A DNA stretch of 64,000 bases. Origin: Paenibacillus sp. NAIST15-1 (GTDB taxonomy: Bacteria; Bacillota; Bacilli; Paenibacillales; Paenibacillaceae). The notes below the pieces were generated by a model. That model ran no database searches, was not told where the DNA came from, and saw only the letters and a list, made by a program, of their open reading frames with translations. Numbering within the stretch: the first letter of the stretch is position 1; every line of letters begins with the position of its first letter. A program made the position numbers and the translations under genes. The stretch is taken from the NCBI RefSeq assembly GCF_001894745.1, contig NZ_BBYF01000002.1, positions 620,001-684,000 of the forward strand, written 5' to 3'. Shown in pieces: positions 7,469-17,042 of this stretch.

Positions 7469-10400
7469 ATGAAAACAAGAACGATACAGGAACAACTACA
7501 AGAACGCATTCTCATTTTAGACGGTGCAATGGGCACGATGATCCAGCAAGCCGATTTAACGCCACTGGACTTTGGAGGCGAACAATTGGATGGGTGCAAT
7601 GAGATGTTAGTCCTGACACGTCCAGATGTCATTTCTAGAATACACGAACAATATTTAGAAGCGGGCGCAGACATATTAGAGACGAATACGTTCGGGGCTA
7701 CCAGTATCGTGCTTGCCGATTATGATATTGCTGATCAAGCACGTGAGTTGAACGTTGCCGCGGCGAAGCTTGCTGTCGAGGCAGCTGCAAAATACAGCAC
7801 ACCAGAATGGCCGCGTTTCGTTGCCGGTGCTATGGGGCCGACGACGAAGACTTTATCGGTTACCGGCGGGGTAACATTTGATGAGCTAATTGACAGCTAT
7901 TATGAACAGGCAGTCGCGCTTATTGAAACAGGCGTTCATGCGCTCCTATTGGAGACTTCACAGGATACGTTGAACGTTAAGGCGGGTTCGATCGCGATTC
8001 AACGGGCATTCGAGTCTACGGGCATCACGCTTCCGCTCATGATATCGGGGACGATCGAGCCGATGGGGACAACGCTTGCTGGTCAAAATATTGAATCATT
8101 CTACATCTCCCTAGAGCATTTGAAGCCAATCTCGATCGGATTAAACTGTGCGACTGGGCCGGAATTCATGCGCGATCACTTGCGTACCCTTGCTTCCATC
8201 GCGAACTCTGCGATCAGTTGCTATCCAAATGCAGGGCTTCCCGATGAGAATGGTCACTATCATGAATCACCAGAATCGCTTGCCCGCAAAATCGCAACCT
8301 TTGCTGAGCAGGGCTGGCTGAATATTGCAGGGGGATGCTGTGGAACAACACCTGAACATATTCGCGTACTACGAGAGACATTGCTCGATTATGCTCCACG
8401 TACTGCATTCGGCGAACATCCTCCGGCTGTATCCGGGATTGAGACGGTATATGTGGAAGATGAGAGCCGCCCTTATATGGTAGGGGAACGTACAAATGTT
8501 CTCGGCTCGCGCAAATTCAAGCGATTGATCGCTGAAGGTAAAATCGAAGAAGCCGCTGAAGTCGCACGTGCACAGGTGAAAAATGGAGCACATGTCATCG
8601 ATGTGTGCGTTCAGGATCCGGATCGCGACGAAGCTCTTGATATGAAGGAATTTCTGCGGGAAGTTGTAAAGAAGGTTAAGGCACCGCTCGTCATCGATAC
8701 GACAGATGCCAAGGTATTGGAACTGGCGTTGAAGTATTCACAAGGGAAAGCGATTATTAACTCTGTTAACTTAGAGGACGGACTAGAGAAATTCGACCAC
8801 GTCGTACCGCTTGTTCATCGTTATGGTGCAACCTTGGTTGTAGGTACGATTGATGAACGTGGTCAAGCGATTACGCGTGGAGATAAACTTGAGGTGGCGA
8901 AGCGATCCTTCGACATCCTTGTAAATGATTACGGTATACAGCCTGAAAACATTATCTTCGACCCACTCGTGTTTCCAGTTGGGACGGGCGATGAACAATA
9001 TATTGGTTCTGCAAAAGAAACAGTGGAAGGGATTCGCCTCATTAAGGAGACCATTCCAAAGGTTCAAACGATTCTAGGAATCAGTAATATCTCGTTCGGT
9101 TTGCCTGAGGCTGGGCGTGAAGTATTGAATTCCGTCTTTCTATATGAATGCACGAAGGCTGGATTGGATTACGCGATCGTCAATACGGAGAAGTTGGAAC
9201 GCTATGCATCCATCCCAGAACATGAACGCAAGCTTGCGGAAGATCTATTGTACGACACAAACGATGATACACTGGCTGCATTCGTAGCTGCGTTCCGCAA
9301 CCGTAAAGTCGAGAAGAAAGAAAAGACTAGCAACCTGCCGCTTGAAGAGCGGTTAGCTTCATATGTAGTAGAAGGCACGAAGGAAGGTCTTGTTCCTGAC
9401 TTAACGGAGGCGCTTCAGAAGTACTCGCCGCTTGAGGTCATTAATGGTCCCTTAATGGAAGGGATGGGAGAGGTCGGAAGACTGTTCAACAACAATGAGC
9501 TTATCGTTGCAGAAGTGCTCCAAAGTGCAGAAGTCATGAAGGCTTCGGTAAGCTTCTTGGAACCCCATATGGAGAAGAACGAGTCTGCTGTCAAAGGGAA
9601 AATTCTACTCGCAACGGTTAAGGGCGATGTGCATGATATCGGCAAAAATCTAGTTGAAATCATCTTATCGAATAATGGGTATGAAATCGTCAACCTAGGT
9701 ATCAAGGTTCCGCCAGATCAATTGATCGAAGCCTATCGCAAGGAGAAGCCAGATGCAATCGGTCTGTCGGGCTTGCTTGTGAAGTCTGCCCAGCAGATGG
9801 TCATAACCGCACAAGATTTGCGAACAGCTGGAATCGATGTGCCGATTCTTGTTGGCGGAGCGGCATTGACGCGGAAATTTACCAAGAATCGGATTAGCCC
9901 CGAATACGATGGATTAGTTTTATATGCGAAGGATGCCATGGACGGTCTTGATCTTGCCAATAAAATTATGGATTCTTCAGAGCGCAAGATTCTAGTGGAA
10001 GAGCTTCGCGCTCATAAAGAGCGTCTAGCTCGTGAAGCGGAAAATCAATCGAAGTTGCCAGAGCTTACACGTGCGGTACGCTCGGACATAAGAGAAGCAG
10101 AAGTATACATTCCGCCGGATTTGGAGCGTCATGTTCTTCGAGATATTCCAATTCCTCAAGTCATCCCTTATTTGAACTTCCAGATGCTGCTTGGCCATCA
10201 TTTAGGATTGAAGGGATCTGTGGAACAGCTTCTGAAGAACCGGGATCCTAAGACTGTTGATTTGAAAGAAACCGTTGATCAGATTTTAGTGGAAGAATCA
10301 CAAGCAGGTGTGCTAAAAGCGAACGCGATGTATCGTTTCTTCCCGGCTCAATCGGAAGGGGATTCTATTCATATATACAATCCGGACAACGTTCAGGAAG

Positions 10401-10906
10401 TACTGCATACCTTTACCTTCCCACGTCAGCAGGTTGAACCTTACTTGTGTCTTGCAGACTTCCTCCGTACGAAAGAAAGCGGAGTAATGGATTATGTAGG
10501 CTTCTTGGTTGTAACTGCTGGGGATGATGTTCGCGGCAAGGCCGATCAATGGAAGGAGAAGGGGGAATACTTGCGTTCTCATGCGCTTCAATCTGTAGCG
10601 TTGGAGCTTGCAGAAGGACTGGCAGAACGAATTCACCATATGATGCGCGAAGTATGGGGCTATCCTGATCCAGAAACGATGACGATGAAGGAGAGATTTG
10701 GTGCTAGATACCAAGGCATTCGAGTCTCATTTGGCTATCCAGCTTGTCCAAATCTTGAGGATCAAGAACCATTATTCAAGCTCATGCAGCCTGAGGATAT
10801 CGGGATCCACTTAACAGAAGGATTTATGATGGAGCCAGAGGCATCTGTATCCGCGATGGTCTTCGCTCATCCGCAAGCGCAATACTTTAACGTGGATAAA
10901 GCATAA
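7469..10906 (+). CDS. metH: Cobalamin-dependent methionine synthase
   Basis: MetH transfers a methyl group from 5-methyltetrahydrofolate via cobalamin to homocysteine. The 1,145-residue product has the full domain set. The homocysteine-binding barrel (about 8-320) carries zinc cysteines in GLNCATG and GGCCGTTPEH. The pterin-binding domain (about 330-600) includes VGERTNVLGSRKFKRLI. The B12 cap and cobalamin domain (about 630-870) contain DVHDIGKN, with His722 as lower axial ligand. The AdoMet-binding reactivation domain occupies about 885-1145. The ATG at 7469 has GGGTGG upstream and gives MKTRTIQEQLQ; a GTG four codons earlier is less likely. Because the reactivation domain is present, a separate reductase must re-reduce cob(II)alamin. 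Confidence 0.97.
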   Translation: MKTRTIQEQLQERILILDGAMGTMIQQADLTPLDFGGEQLDGCNEMLVLTRPDVISRIHEQYLEAGADILETNTFGATSIVLADYDIADQARELNVAAAKLAVEAAAKYSTPEWPRFVAGAMGPTTKTLSVTGGVTFDELIDSYYEQAVALIETGVHALLLETSQDTLNVKAGSIAIQRAFESTGITLPLMISGTIEPMGTTLAGQNIESFYISLEHLKPISIGLNCATGPEFMRDHLRTLASIANSAISCYPNAGLPDENGHYHESPESLARKIATFAEQGWLNIAGGCCGTTPEHIRVLRETLLDYAPRTAFGEHPPAVSGIETVYVEDESRPYMVGERTNVLGSRKFKRLIAEGKIEEAAEVARAQVKNGAHVIDVCVQDPDRDEALDMKEFLREVVKKVKAPLVIDTTDAKVLELALKYSQGKAIINSVNLEDGLEKFDHVVPLVHRYGATLVVGTIDERGQAITRGDKLEVAKRSFDILVNDYGIQPENIIFDPLVFPVGTGDEQYIGSAKETVEGIRLIKETIPKVQTILGISNISFGLPEAGREVLNSVFLYECTKAGLDYAIVNTEKLERYASIPEHERKLAEDLLYDTNDDTLAAFVAAFRNRKVEKKEKTSNLPLEERLASYVVEGTKEGLVPDLTEALQKYSPLEVINGPLMEGMGEVGRLFNNNELIVAEVLQSAEVMKASVSFLEPHMEKNESAVKGKILLATVKGDVHDIGKNLVEIILSNNGYEIVNLGIKVPPDQLIEAYRKEKPDAIGLSGLLVKSAQQMVITAQDLRTAGIDVPILVGGAALTRKFTKNRISPEYDGLVLYAKDAMDGLDLANKIMDSSERKILVEELRAHKERLAREAENQSKLPELTRAVRSDIREAEVYIPPDLERHVLRDIPIPQVIPYLNFQMLLGHHLGLKGSVEQLLKNRDPKTVDLKETVDQILVEESQAGVLKANAMYRFFPAQSEGDSIHIYNPDNVQEVLHTFTFPRQQVEPYLCLADFLRTKESGVMDYVGFLVVTAGDDVRGKADQWKEKGEYLRSHALQSVALELAEGLAERIHHMMREVWGYPDPETMTMKERFGARYQGIRVSFGYPACPNLEDQEPLFKLMQPEDIGIHLTEGFMMEPEASVSAMVFAHPQAQYFNVDKA

Positions 10907-10998
10907 ATAAGGCATAATTCTAATTCATTTTCGATTTATCAACGGAAATGGTAAGTTGTCTATATTAGGGACACCCTCTTATCTACAGATACACAATG

Positions 10999-11029
10999 AG
11001 CTCCGTATTGCCGGTAGGCGTGCGGAGCT
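10999..11029 (+). terminator. Weak hairpin after metH
   Basis: AGCTCCG and CGGAGCT flank a 17-base loop, followed by TATTATATCTTT. The stem is short and the tail interrupted, so termination is only possible. Confidence 0.4.
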
Positions 11030-11040
11030 TATTATATCTT

Positions 11041-11063
11041 TGCATAGTGAGGCATACTATGCA
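11041..11063. promoter_or_regulatory. Inverted repeat upstream of rnz
   Basis: TGCATAGT and ACTATGCA are perfect eight-base arms around a seven-base spacer, about 100 bp before the rnz start. It could be an operator or a small RNA hairpin. No T-tract follows. Confidence 0.35.
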
Positions 11064-11165
11064 CGTTAATCATTTATACAACAAATAGTTAACTAGGTTT
11101 AAAATATACATATCACCAATCTTAGCTGGATTGATTACTTCAGAAGTAGGAGGTATTACACGAGT

Positions 11166-12083
11166 ATGGATATATACTTCTTGGGAACAGGAGCGGGTAT
11201 GCCGACAACTAGGCGCAATGTAAGTAGTATGGCGCTGCGTCTGTATGAGGAACGCGGATCCCTCTGGATGTTCGACTGCGGGGAGGGAACCCAGCATCAA
11301 GTGCTGCAATCCCCATTAAAGCTAGGCAAGTGCGAATTTATTTTTATCACCCATTTGCACGGGGATCACATTTTCGGGTTACCGGGACTATTGTCCAGTC
11401 GTGCCTATCAAGGTGGAGTTTCTCCACTCACCGTCTTTGGCCCGGTGGGACTTCAACGATTTATACATACTGTGTTCGAATTAAGTGAAACGCATCTGCC
11501 TTACGAGCTTCATATTCAGGAGGTGGAGTCAGGAGTCATCTGGGAAGATGAACAATTTGCAGTTACGGCACTGCCTCTTGAACACCGTGTTCTATCCTTA
11601 GGTTATCGAGTGCAGCAGAAGGAGAGGCCAGGCAGACTTGATTTGAATCTGTTAAAGGAAAAGAATCTGCTGCCGGGGCCGTTATATGGTCAACTGAAAC
11701 GAGGGCAAGATATTGTGCTGCCATCTGGTGAAATGGTAGAAGCGTCTTCTGTTCTTGGAAGCCCAATTCCCGGTAAGTCAGTGACGATACTCGGCGACAC
11801 TCGTCCATGTGAGAATGCAATCAAGTTGGCTCAAGGTGTTGATCTGCTTGTGCATGAGGCGACCTTCATGGACGATAAACGTGAAAATGCAAATGAGTTT
11901 GGCCACAGTACGGCTCGGCAAGCTGCACAAATCGCAGTATCAGCAGGCGTTAAGAAGCTTGCGTTAACCCATTTCAGCTCGCGATACAATGATGAACGGA
12001 TGGAGGAACTGCTGAAGGAGGCGTGCGAATTATTTTCTAATACCGTTCTTGCTGATGAACATATGATCGTTACAACATCTTAA
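11166..12083 (+). CDS. rnz: Ribonuclease Z, tRNA 3'-end endonuclease
   Basis: The 305-residue metallo-beta-lactamase-fold nuclease cleaves tRNA precursors just after the discriminator base. The N-terminus MDIYFLGTGAGMPTTRRN is typical of bacterial RNase Z, as is the zinc motif THLHGDHIFGLPG. Further metal ligands lie in LEHRVLSLGY, GDTRPC and HEATF, and the C-terminal HFSSRY completes the active site. The flexible arm of the long form is present around residues 155-185. The length matches the short bacterial form (about 305-310). The ribosome binding site AGGAGGT lies unusually far (about 12 bases) from the ATG, but no better start exists. Confidence 0.95.
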   Translation: MDIYFLGTGAGMPTTRRNVSSMALRLYEERGSLWMFDCGEGTQHQVLQSPLKLGKCEFIFITHLHGDHIFGLPGLLSSRAYQGGVSPLTVFGPVGLQRFIHTVFELSETHLPYELHIQEVESGVIWEDEQFAVTALPLEHRVLSLGYRVQQKERPGRLDLNLLKEKNLLPGPLYGQLKRGQDIVLPSGEMVEASSVLGSPIPGKSVTILGDTRPCENAIKLAQGVDLLVHEATFMDDKRENANEFGHSTARQAAQIAVSAGVKKLALTHFSSRYNDERMEELLKEACELFSNTVLADEHMIVTTS

Positions 12084-12148
12084 TATCACCACAATGCACC
12101 GTTAATGGTTCCTCGATACGCTATCCATAACTGGGTTAGTTGGATATG

Positions 12149-12166
12149 CAATTGCCTAGGCAATTG
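12149..12166. repeat. Perfect 18-bp palindrome upstream of the YfhP-like gene
   Basis: CAATTGCCTAGGCAATTG is a perfect palindrome lying 25 bp before the ribosome binding site of the next gene and about 65 bp after rnz. No spacer separates the arms, so it looks more like a protein-binding site than a terminator. Confidence 0.55.
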
Positions 12167-12203
12167 TATGTTCAGCAACCGTGATGCTAAGGAGGAGTTA
12201 TGG

Positions 12204-13199
12204 ATGGATACAGCGAGTCATTTGCTGCTTGGGACTTCATTGGCTGGAGCTGCTTGTCTGCACCCTCAGGTTGCGGAGCAGCCGGGATTGTTCTCTGCAA
12301 TTTTGACCGCCACACTCATTGCTTCACATGCACCTGACTTTGATGCAATTACACGAGTTCGCAGCTATGCAGCCTATTTGCGCCACCATCGGGGCATTAC
12401 TCATGCGATTCCAGCATGGTTCGTATGGCCAATTGTCATTGGTCTGCCGATCTCATGGTTATTTCAAGTGGGGGACGAATGGCCGCTCGTTCTGCTGTAT
12501 ACTTGGCTTGCAATCATGGTGCACATTGGCTTGGACTGGCTGAATGCATATGGAGTTCAAGCTGGAAGGCCTTTTTCGCTCAGATGGCTTCATGCTGATG
12601 TGTTATGTTTGTTTGATCCTTTCTTATTTGTCGTTCATCTAATAGGGGTTATTAGCTGGTTATGGCTGACGCGAACAGATGCTGCATGGTTATTTATCGG
12701 AGGATATGCGGCGACTCTGTTGTATATCGTGTGGCGTTGGAAGGTTCACCAGCGTCTCCTGCATCGATTGCAGGAGCAATTTCCATGCGGCCTTCATTAT
12801 CAACTTGTTCCAGAGGTCACTTGGCTTAGCTGGCAGTACGTTGTTGAGTATGAACAGCATTATGAGACAGGTTGGATACGGCACTGCAATCCGTTGCGGT
12901 TATCGTCAGCTGTAACTTTTGAGAAACACAGCATATACAACAAAATGTTCATAGACGACCGAGTTATGGAGCCGGCCCTAACGACAGATGGAGTACGGGC
13001 ATTTCTTGGATTTGCTGAACGAGTGATCGTTCGAACACAGCGCTGGAGCGATGGCTACAAAATCATATGGAATGATGTTCGCTTCTGGCATCGAAGAGGG
13101 CTGCCGTTCGGCGTTGAGGTAGAGCTTGATGAGCAGCTTCGAGTAGTTAGAACGAAAGTCGGTTGGAGCAAAAAAGGCTGGGAGCCTCCTTATGTATAA
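12204..13199 (+). CDS. YfhP-like membrane-bound metal-dependent hydrolase
   Basis: The 331-residue product starts with MDTASHLLLGTSLAGA, followed by ASHAPDFDAITR and HHRGITHAIPAW. The SHL, HxPDxD and HRGxTHS-type motifs mark the membrane-bound metal-dependent hydrolase family (YdjM/YfhP, DUF457). The N-terminal half has about five membrane helices. The C-terminal 130 residues are soluble, mixed beta structure. Such proteins are predicted phosphoesterases; Bacillus subtilis YfhP is poorly characterised. The ATG at 12204 was chosen for the GGAGGAG six bases upstream; the frame stays open to 12105, but that part lacks the family motifs. It is probably transcribed from near the palindrome or together with rnz. 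Confidence 0.85.
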   Translation: MDTASHLLLGTSLAGAACLHPQVAEQPGLFSAILTATLIASHAPDFDAITRVRSYAAYLRHHRGITHAIPAWFVWPIVIGLPISWLFQVGDEWPLVLLYTWLAIMVHIGLDWLNAYGVQAGRPFSLRWLHADVLCLFDPFLFVVHLIGVISWLWLTRTDAAWLFIGGYAATLLYIVWRWKVHQRLLHRLQEQFPCGLHYQLVPEVTWLSWQYVVEYEQHYETGWIRHCNPLRLSSAVTFEKHSIYNKMFIDDRVMEPALTTDGVRAFLGFAERVIVRTQRWSDGYKIIWNDVRFWHRRGLPFGVEVELDEQLRVVRTKVGWSKKGWEPPYV

Positions 13200-13290
13200 C
13201 AGAAACGTACTGCTTGAATAGGCTGCAACATTCCAACTGAGAATAATATGCACAGTGAATCTACATTAGGAATAACTGGCTCATCTACAA

Positions 13291-13320
13291 GAAACGGAGC
13301 AATCCGTTTCTTTCTTTTTC
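13291..13320 (+). terminator. Intrinsic terminator of the YfhP-like gene
   Basis: GAAACGGA and TCCGTTTC flank a GCAA tetraloop and run into TTTCTTTTTC. Confidence 0.85.
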
Positions 13321-13670
13321 ATCAAGGTTATGGTACAAGTCGTTGGCGATTGACCTGAGATCCAGCAGTCTGAAACGAGCGGAAGGGGAAAAGCAGGGGA
13401 ATAGAAAGGCAATTGTACATAAAAGTTTCCCGGGAAAGCGCAGAACCTGACAAATAGTCCGGCTTGCAGCTTGTTTGCATCACGCACTGCCTGCAATCGA
13501 CAGTCTCTGACATCACTCTTCGTCGAAGCGACGCCTTGTTGAGCCGTATATATGCTCTTGCCAGCCTTGAAATGGTTATTTACAATGTAGAAATAAGTTA
13601 TTTCATTTCCCAAGGCACTTCTATTCGAAACATCTTAGTCGTTGCTGGATACATGGAAGGTGGATCTGCT
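13321..13670. other. Gene-free region upstream of the oxidoreductase
   Basis: No gene is supported here. The oxidoreductase frame stays open through the second half of this stretch, but its protein signature starts only at 13671. A short palindrome (TTTCCCGGGAAA) lies at about 13426-13437. Confidence 0.55.
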
Positions 13671-14765
13671 ATGAATACACTTGGATTTACGATCGTAGGC
13701 TTCGGAAATATCGCTAAGACGCATATGATTGCACTGCGTACGATGCCGATTATCAAGCAGCTTCCCGTTACACCGGTATTGAATACACTCGTTACCCGTC
13801 GACCTGAACAGACGTTGGATCAGGCACGCCAAATTGGCTTTGTACATGTTACTTCCTCCTTGGAAGAAGCTTTGCAATACGATGGAGCGGAAGCAATTAG
13901 CATTTGCACGCCAAATGCGCTCCATGCTGAGCAAGTCCGTATGGCGGTTCAATATAATCAAGCCCTCTATTGCGAGAAGCCAGTAACAGAAAGTGCCGCT
14001 TCTACCGCGCAAGTGCTGAAGGATGTCCCTTCAACACTGACACAGCAGCTTGCATTTGTCTATCGTTATCATCCGGCAGTTATGCGGATAAAGGCATGGC
14101 TGGAAGAGGGGATTATCGGCGATGTGCTTCAGTGCAGACTGGCATATTTGCGTTCAGGATATTTAAGTGATGCCAGGCCTTACAGTTGGCGGGTAGACAA
14201 CTCATTATCTGGAGGAGGAGCTATTACGGATATCGGTGTTCATGCACTTGATTTACTCCGTCATTGGTTTGGTGAAATGAAGAGTGTGGATGGCAATACC
14301 GAAACATTTATTAAGAGCCGTAGAGCAGGAAACGGAACGGACGAACGGTTGGCTGTTCATGTAGATGATTGGGCACTTATGAATTATGTAACAGAGCAAG
14401 GCATTCAAGGAATCGTGGAAGTATCCCGTATTGCATTAGGTGAGGATGCGTTCCGTGTGCACATTGTTGGAACGAAGGGAAGCATCACTTGCGATTTGGA
14501 AACCGATAAGAAACCGCAGCTGCATCTAGTCAGCGGTCGTCATGGGGCGACACCAGAACCAGAATCACTTGCACTGCTTCCTGATGAGAAGGCAACAATG
14601 GGCATATTCCAGGACAGTCATTTCGCTGCGCTGCATCACTTTATTTTGCGCCACTGCGGGGATGAACGTTGGGATAACTTGGCTCCAACACTTGAAGATG
14701 GGCTTGTCGTAGAACGCTTGGTAGATCAAGTGATTCACGCCTCACAAGCACGGAAGCAGCGGTAA
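13671..14765 (+). CDS. Gfo/Idh/MocA-family NAD(P)-dependent oxidoreductase
   Basis: The 364-residue product has an N-terminal Rossmann fold with the dinucleotide motif IVGFGNIAKTH, the family lysine in CEKPVTES (the EKP motif) and a C-terminal alpha/beta domain with GGGAITDIGVHALDL, where Asp and His contribute to catalysis. Family members oxidise or epimerise sugars and inositols. The exact substrate is unknown. The ATG at 13671 has AAGGTGG eight bases upstream, and MNTLGFTIVGFGN is the natural N-terminus; the frame extends to 13464 but that part is not protein-like. It is transcribed alone, bounded by terminators on both sides. Confidence 0.88.
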   Translation: MNTLGFTIVGFGNIAKTHMIALRTMPIIKQLPVTPVLNTLVTRRPEQTLDQARQIGFVHVTSSLEEALQYDGAEAISICTPNALHAEQVRMAVQYNQALYCEKPVTESAASTAQVLKDVPSTLTQQLAFVYRYHPAVMRIKAWLEEGIIGDVLQCRLAYLRSGYLSDARPYSWRVDNSLSGGGAITDIGVHALDLLRHWFGEMKSVDGNTETFIKSRRAGNGTDERLAVHVDDWALMNYVTEQGIQGIVEVSRIALGEDAFRVHIVGTKGSITCDLETDKKPQLHLVSGRHGATPEPESLALLPDEKATMGIFQDSHFAALHHFILRHCGDERWDNLAPTLEDGLVVERLVDQVIHASQARKQR

Positions 14766-14824
14766 ACGTTCAGAAGCACACAGAATGTAGGCGCAAGATA
14801 TTCAATCCCAACACGCCAAGCATG

Positions 14825-14868
14825 GCTCCCGCCCCTCTACATGGGAATAGCGGGAGTTGTTCTATTTC
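14825..14868 (+). terminator. Probable terminator of the oxidoreductase gene
   Basis: CTCCCGC and GCGGGAG are separated by 17 bases and followed by TTGTTCTATTTC. The GCGGGAGTT segment recurs near 14902. Confidence 0.55.
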
Positions 14869-15237
14869 ATCGCGTCTGTTCTATGTATCGGAACACTCAC
14901 TAGCGGCGGGAGTTCTCTACAATCAATAGGAAGCGAATAGGAATCGCCCTTGGATTTGATAAGGGGCTCTGTCCTTTTGGCTCGGAATTGCGTATACTAG
15001 CATTGATTCAACTGTATGGGCTTTGATGCTATGGATATCAGGGCAGCAATCTGTGGGGGACTCCAGACAGGTTTTGATTTTGAATCCAATATGTGATGGG
15101 GGATTTTCAGATTCTCTATTCGATGATTTGATGAGTACTTCCCATTAGATGGTGGAACGATTGTTCTTGCAGGTAGGTTGCTATTTTCCACAGCATGCTG
15201 CAGACATGTGTTAGGCAAGGAAGGAACGTGTATAGAA
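14869..15237. other. Gene-free region before the HAD-IIA gene
   Basis: No coding sequence is supported on either strand. A TATACT element at 14993-14998 could be a -10 hexamer, but no convincing -35 was found. The region ends with AAGGAAGGAA, the ribosome binding site of the next gene. Confidence 0.5.
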
Positions 15238-16071
15238 ATGATGACAGAAAAATCGCGCAACAGCATATATGCGCTTATCGATTTAGATGGAACCATGTAT
15301 CATGGGACTTCTCCGATTGAAGGAGCGGACAAGCTAATAGATGAGCTTGGTCAACTTAGAGTTCCTTATCTGTTCGTAACAAACAATTCAACGCGCACGC
15401 CGGAAGAAGTGGCCAATCACTTGCAGCATTTTGGTATTTCTGCGGGTGCTCAAGATGTTCTCACCTCTGCTCAAGCGGCTGCATCGTATATTCAGAAGAG
15501 ATTTTCGGATAAAATGGTATTCATGATAGGCGAGCTTGGCTTGCAGCAAGCGCTGGAGGATTCCGGAATATCGTGGACGGATCAAGTAGATGATGTGTGG
15601 AACTCTGAGATTGGAGTTGTCGTTCAGGGCTTGGATCGAAGCTTGACCTATGCCAAATTGGAGGCAGCTGCTTGTGCTCTACGTGGGGGAGCTGTATCCA
15701 TCTTGACTAATCCAGATGTTATGCTGCCATCAGATCGTGGATTTTCCCCTGGTGCAGGTACAATAGGTGCCGCTCTCCAATCCGCTTCTGGTGTGGAACC
15801 TATTATTATTGGGAAACCAAGTGAAATTATTATGGATGAAGCAATGAATAGGCTTGGGTGTGCTGCACAGGACGTTATCGTTATTGGAGACAATATGATG
15901 ACTGATATTCTTGCCGGAGCGAATGCAGGATGCCGCACAGCACTAACCTATACAGGAGTAACGACGCCTGACAATTATGTTTCATTTTGTGCTCGTGCCG
16001 GTGTGGAGCCAAACATGGTGTTTCATAACATGAAGCAAGTACGTGAATGGTTCATTAAGGAAATGCTATAA
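15238..16071 (+). CDS. HAD-IIA family phosphatase (NagD/YutF-like)
   Basis: The 277-residue product contains DLDGTMYHG (motif I with the two catalytic Asp), VTNNSTRTPEE (motif II), a lysine in IIGKPSEIIM and the metal-binding IGDNMMTDILAGANAG (motif IV). This is the pattern of the HAD-IIA group, which includes NagD and the Bacillus YutF/AraL phosphatases. These act on small sugar or nucleotide phosphates, and AraL-type enzymes are thought to clean up metabolic by-products. The ATG pair at 15238/15241 follows AAGGAAGGAA by about ten bases. The frame stays open from 15178, but the upstream part is not family-like. The next gene in the same direction is a DNA glycosylase, 83 bp away. Confidence 0.9.
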   Translation: MMTEKSRNSIYALIDLDGTMYHGTSPIEGADKLIDELGQLRVPYLFVTNNSTRTPEEVANHLQHFGISAGAQDVLTSAQAAASYIQKRFSDKMVFMIGELGLQQALEDSGISWTDQVDDVWNSEIGVVVQGLDRSLTYAKLEAAACALRGGAVSILTNPDVMLPSDRGFSPGAGTIGAALQSASGVEPIIIGKPSEIIMDEAMNRLGCAAQDVIVIGDNMMTDILAGANAGCRTALTYTGVTTPDNYVSFCARAGVEPNMVFHNMKQVREWFIKEML

Positions 16072-16154
16072 TGTATATCTTGAAATGTGAATGATTTAAT
16101 TAATAACATAAAATACATGGCGATCATGAATGTGATTAGGAAGGAAGATGCAAG

Positions 16155-17042
16155 GTGCCGGAAATTCCAGAAATGGAACGCTACCGCAAACAGCTGGATC
16201 AGTTGATTACTGGAGAACGCATTCGCAGCCTTCATGTACAGCGTGAATCTTGGTTGAATACGGATCTCCATAGCTTGACAAATGGCTTGGTGGGGAGACA
16301 GATTCTGTATATTGAACGCAAAGGGACAGATTTAATATTGCATCTTGATGATGGCCGTAGGCTTGTTCTTCATGTAGGAACCGGTAGTCGTATGGAAGCA
16401 GTTTCTACCCTTCAAGCAGTTGCTCAAGGAGCATCAGGACATATAGAACCAGATGAAGAACAACAACTTGATGTCTCCCATGCACAATTCGCAATTACTA
16501 CCGATCATGCACAGATGTACATTCATGGTGCACGAAGCTGCCAGATTATGTGGTTAACAGCGAAGCAGGTGGAGGAAATGCATCTCGAGATGGGGCCAGA
16601 CCCATTATCTCGCTATTTGACAGCAGAGCGCTTCGCTCAGCGGTTCGCTAAGCGTCGTACGACTTTGAAGTCCGCATTGACCAATCCGAACATTATCGCT
16701 GGGATAGGAAGTCAGTTGGCGGATGATATCGCATTTGCTGCTGGACTGCTCCCAACTGTACGTACGGAGAAGCTTGAATCAGAACATTGGAATCGTGTGT
16801 TTTACGCGATGCTTGATGTGTTGCATATTGAAATTGAGCAAGATGGTTTAGTGAATACGCAGACACAACAACACCAGCCCGAAACAGGGGAAACAACGGG
16901 CATAACCATTCATGGCAAGACAGGAGAACCTTGTCCGAAATGCGGCACAGCGATTGAAGTCACGATGATTCAACGTCGTCCTGCGAACTTCTGTCCACAT
17001 TGCCAGATTGATCCTGCAGCGGATGGCTCCGAACAAGAATGA
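16155..17042 (+). CDS. Fpg/Nei-family DNA glycosylase
   Basis: This enzyme should remove oxidised bases and nick the strand in base-excision repair. The 295-residue product begins with the invariant PE (Pro2 nucleophile, Glu3) in MPEIPEMERYR. A helix-two-turn-helix follows, including LTNPNIIAGIGSQLADD, and the C-terminal zinc finger has CPKC and CPHC. The zinc-finger arginine sits in MIQRRPANFCPHC. It reads MPEIPEME rather than the MPELPEVE typical of MutM, so it belongs to a divergent branch and its exact lesion preference is unclear. The GTG start is preceded by AAGGAAG. Its 3' end overlaps the endonuclease IV gene by 20 bp, which implies translational coupling of two repair steps. Confidence 0.92.
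   Translation: MPEIPEMERYRKQLDQLITGERIRSLHVQRESWLNTDLHSLTNGLVGRQILYIERKGTDLILHLDDGRRLVLHVGTGSRMEAVSTLQAVAQGASGHIEPDEEQQLDVSHAQFAITTDHAQMYIHGARSCQIMWLTAKQVEEMHLEMGPDPLSRYLTAERFAQRFAKRRTTLKSALTNPNIIAGIGSQLADDIAFAAGLLPTVRTEKLESEHWNRVFYAMLDVLHIEIEQDGLVNTQTQQHQPETGETTGITIHGKTGEPCPKCGTAIEVTMIQRRPANFCPHCQIDPAADGSEQE

Noticed and set aside
12105-12203. N-terminal extension of the YfhP-like protein
   Set aside because: It covers the palindrome and lacks a ribosome binding site; GGAGGAG precedes 12204.
13464-13670. N-terminal extension of the oxidoreductase
   Set aside because: The family signature begins at 13671, where a ribosome binding site is present; the upstream sequence is not protein-like.
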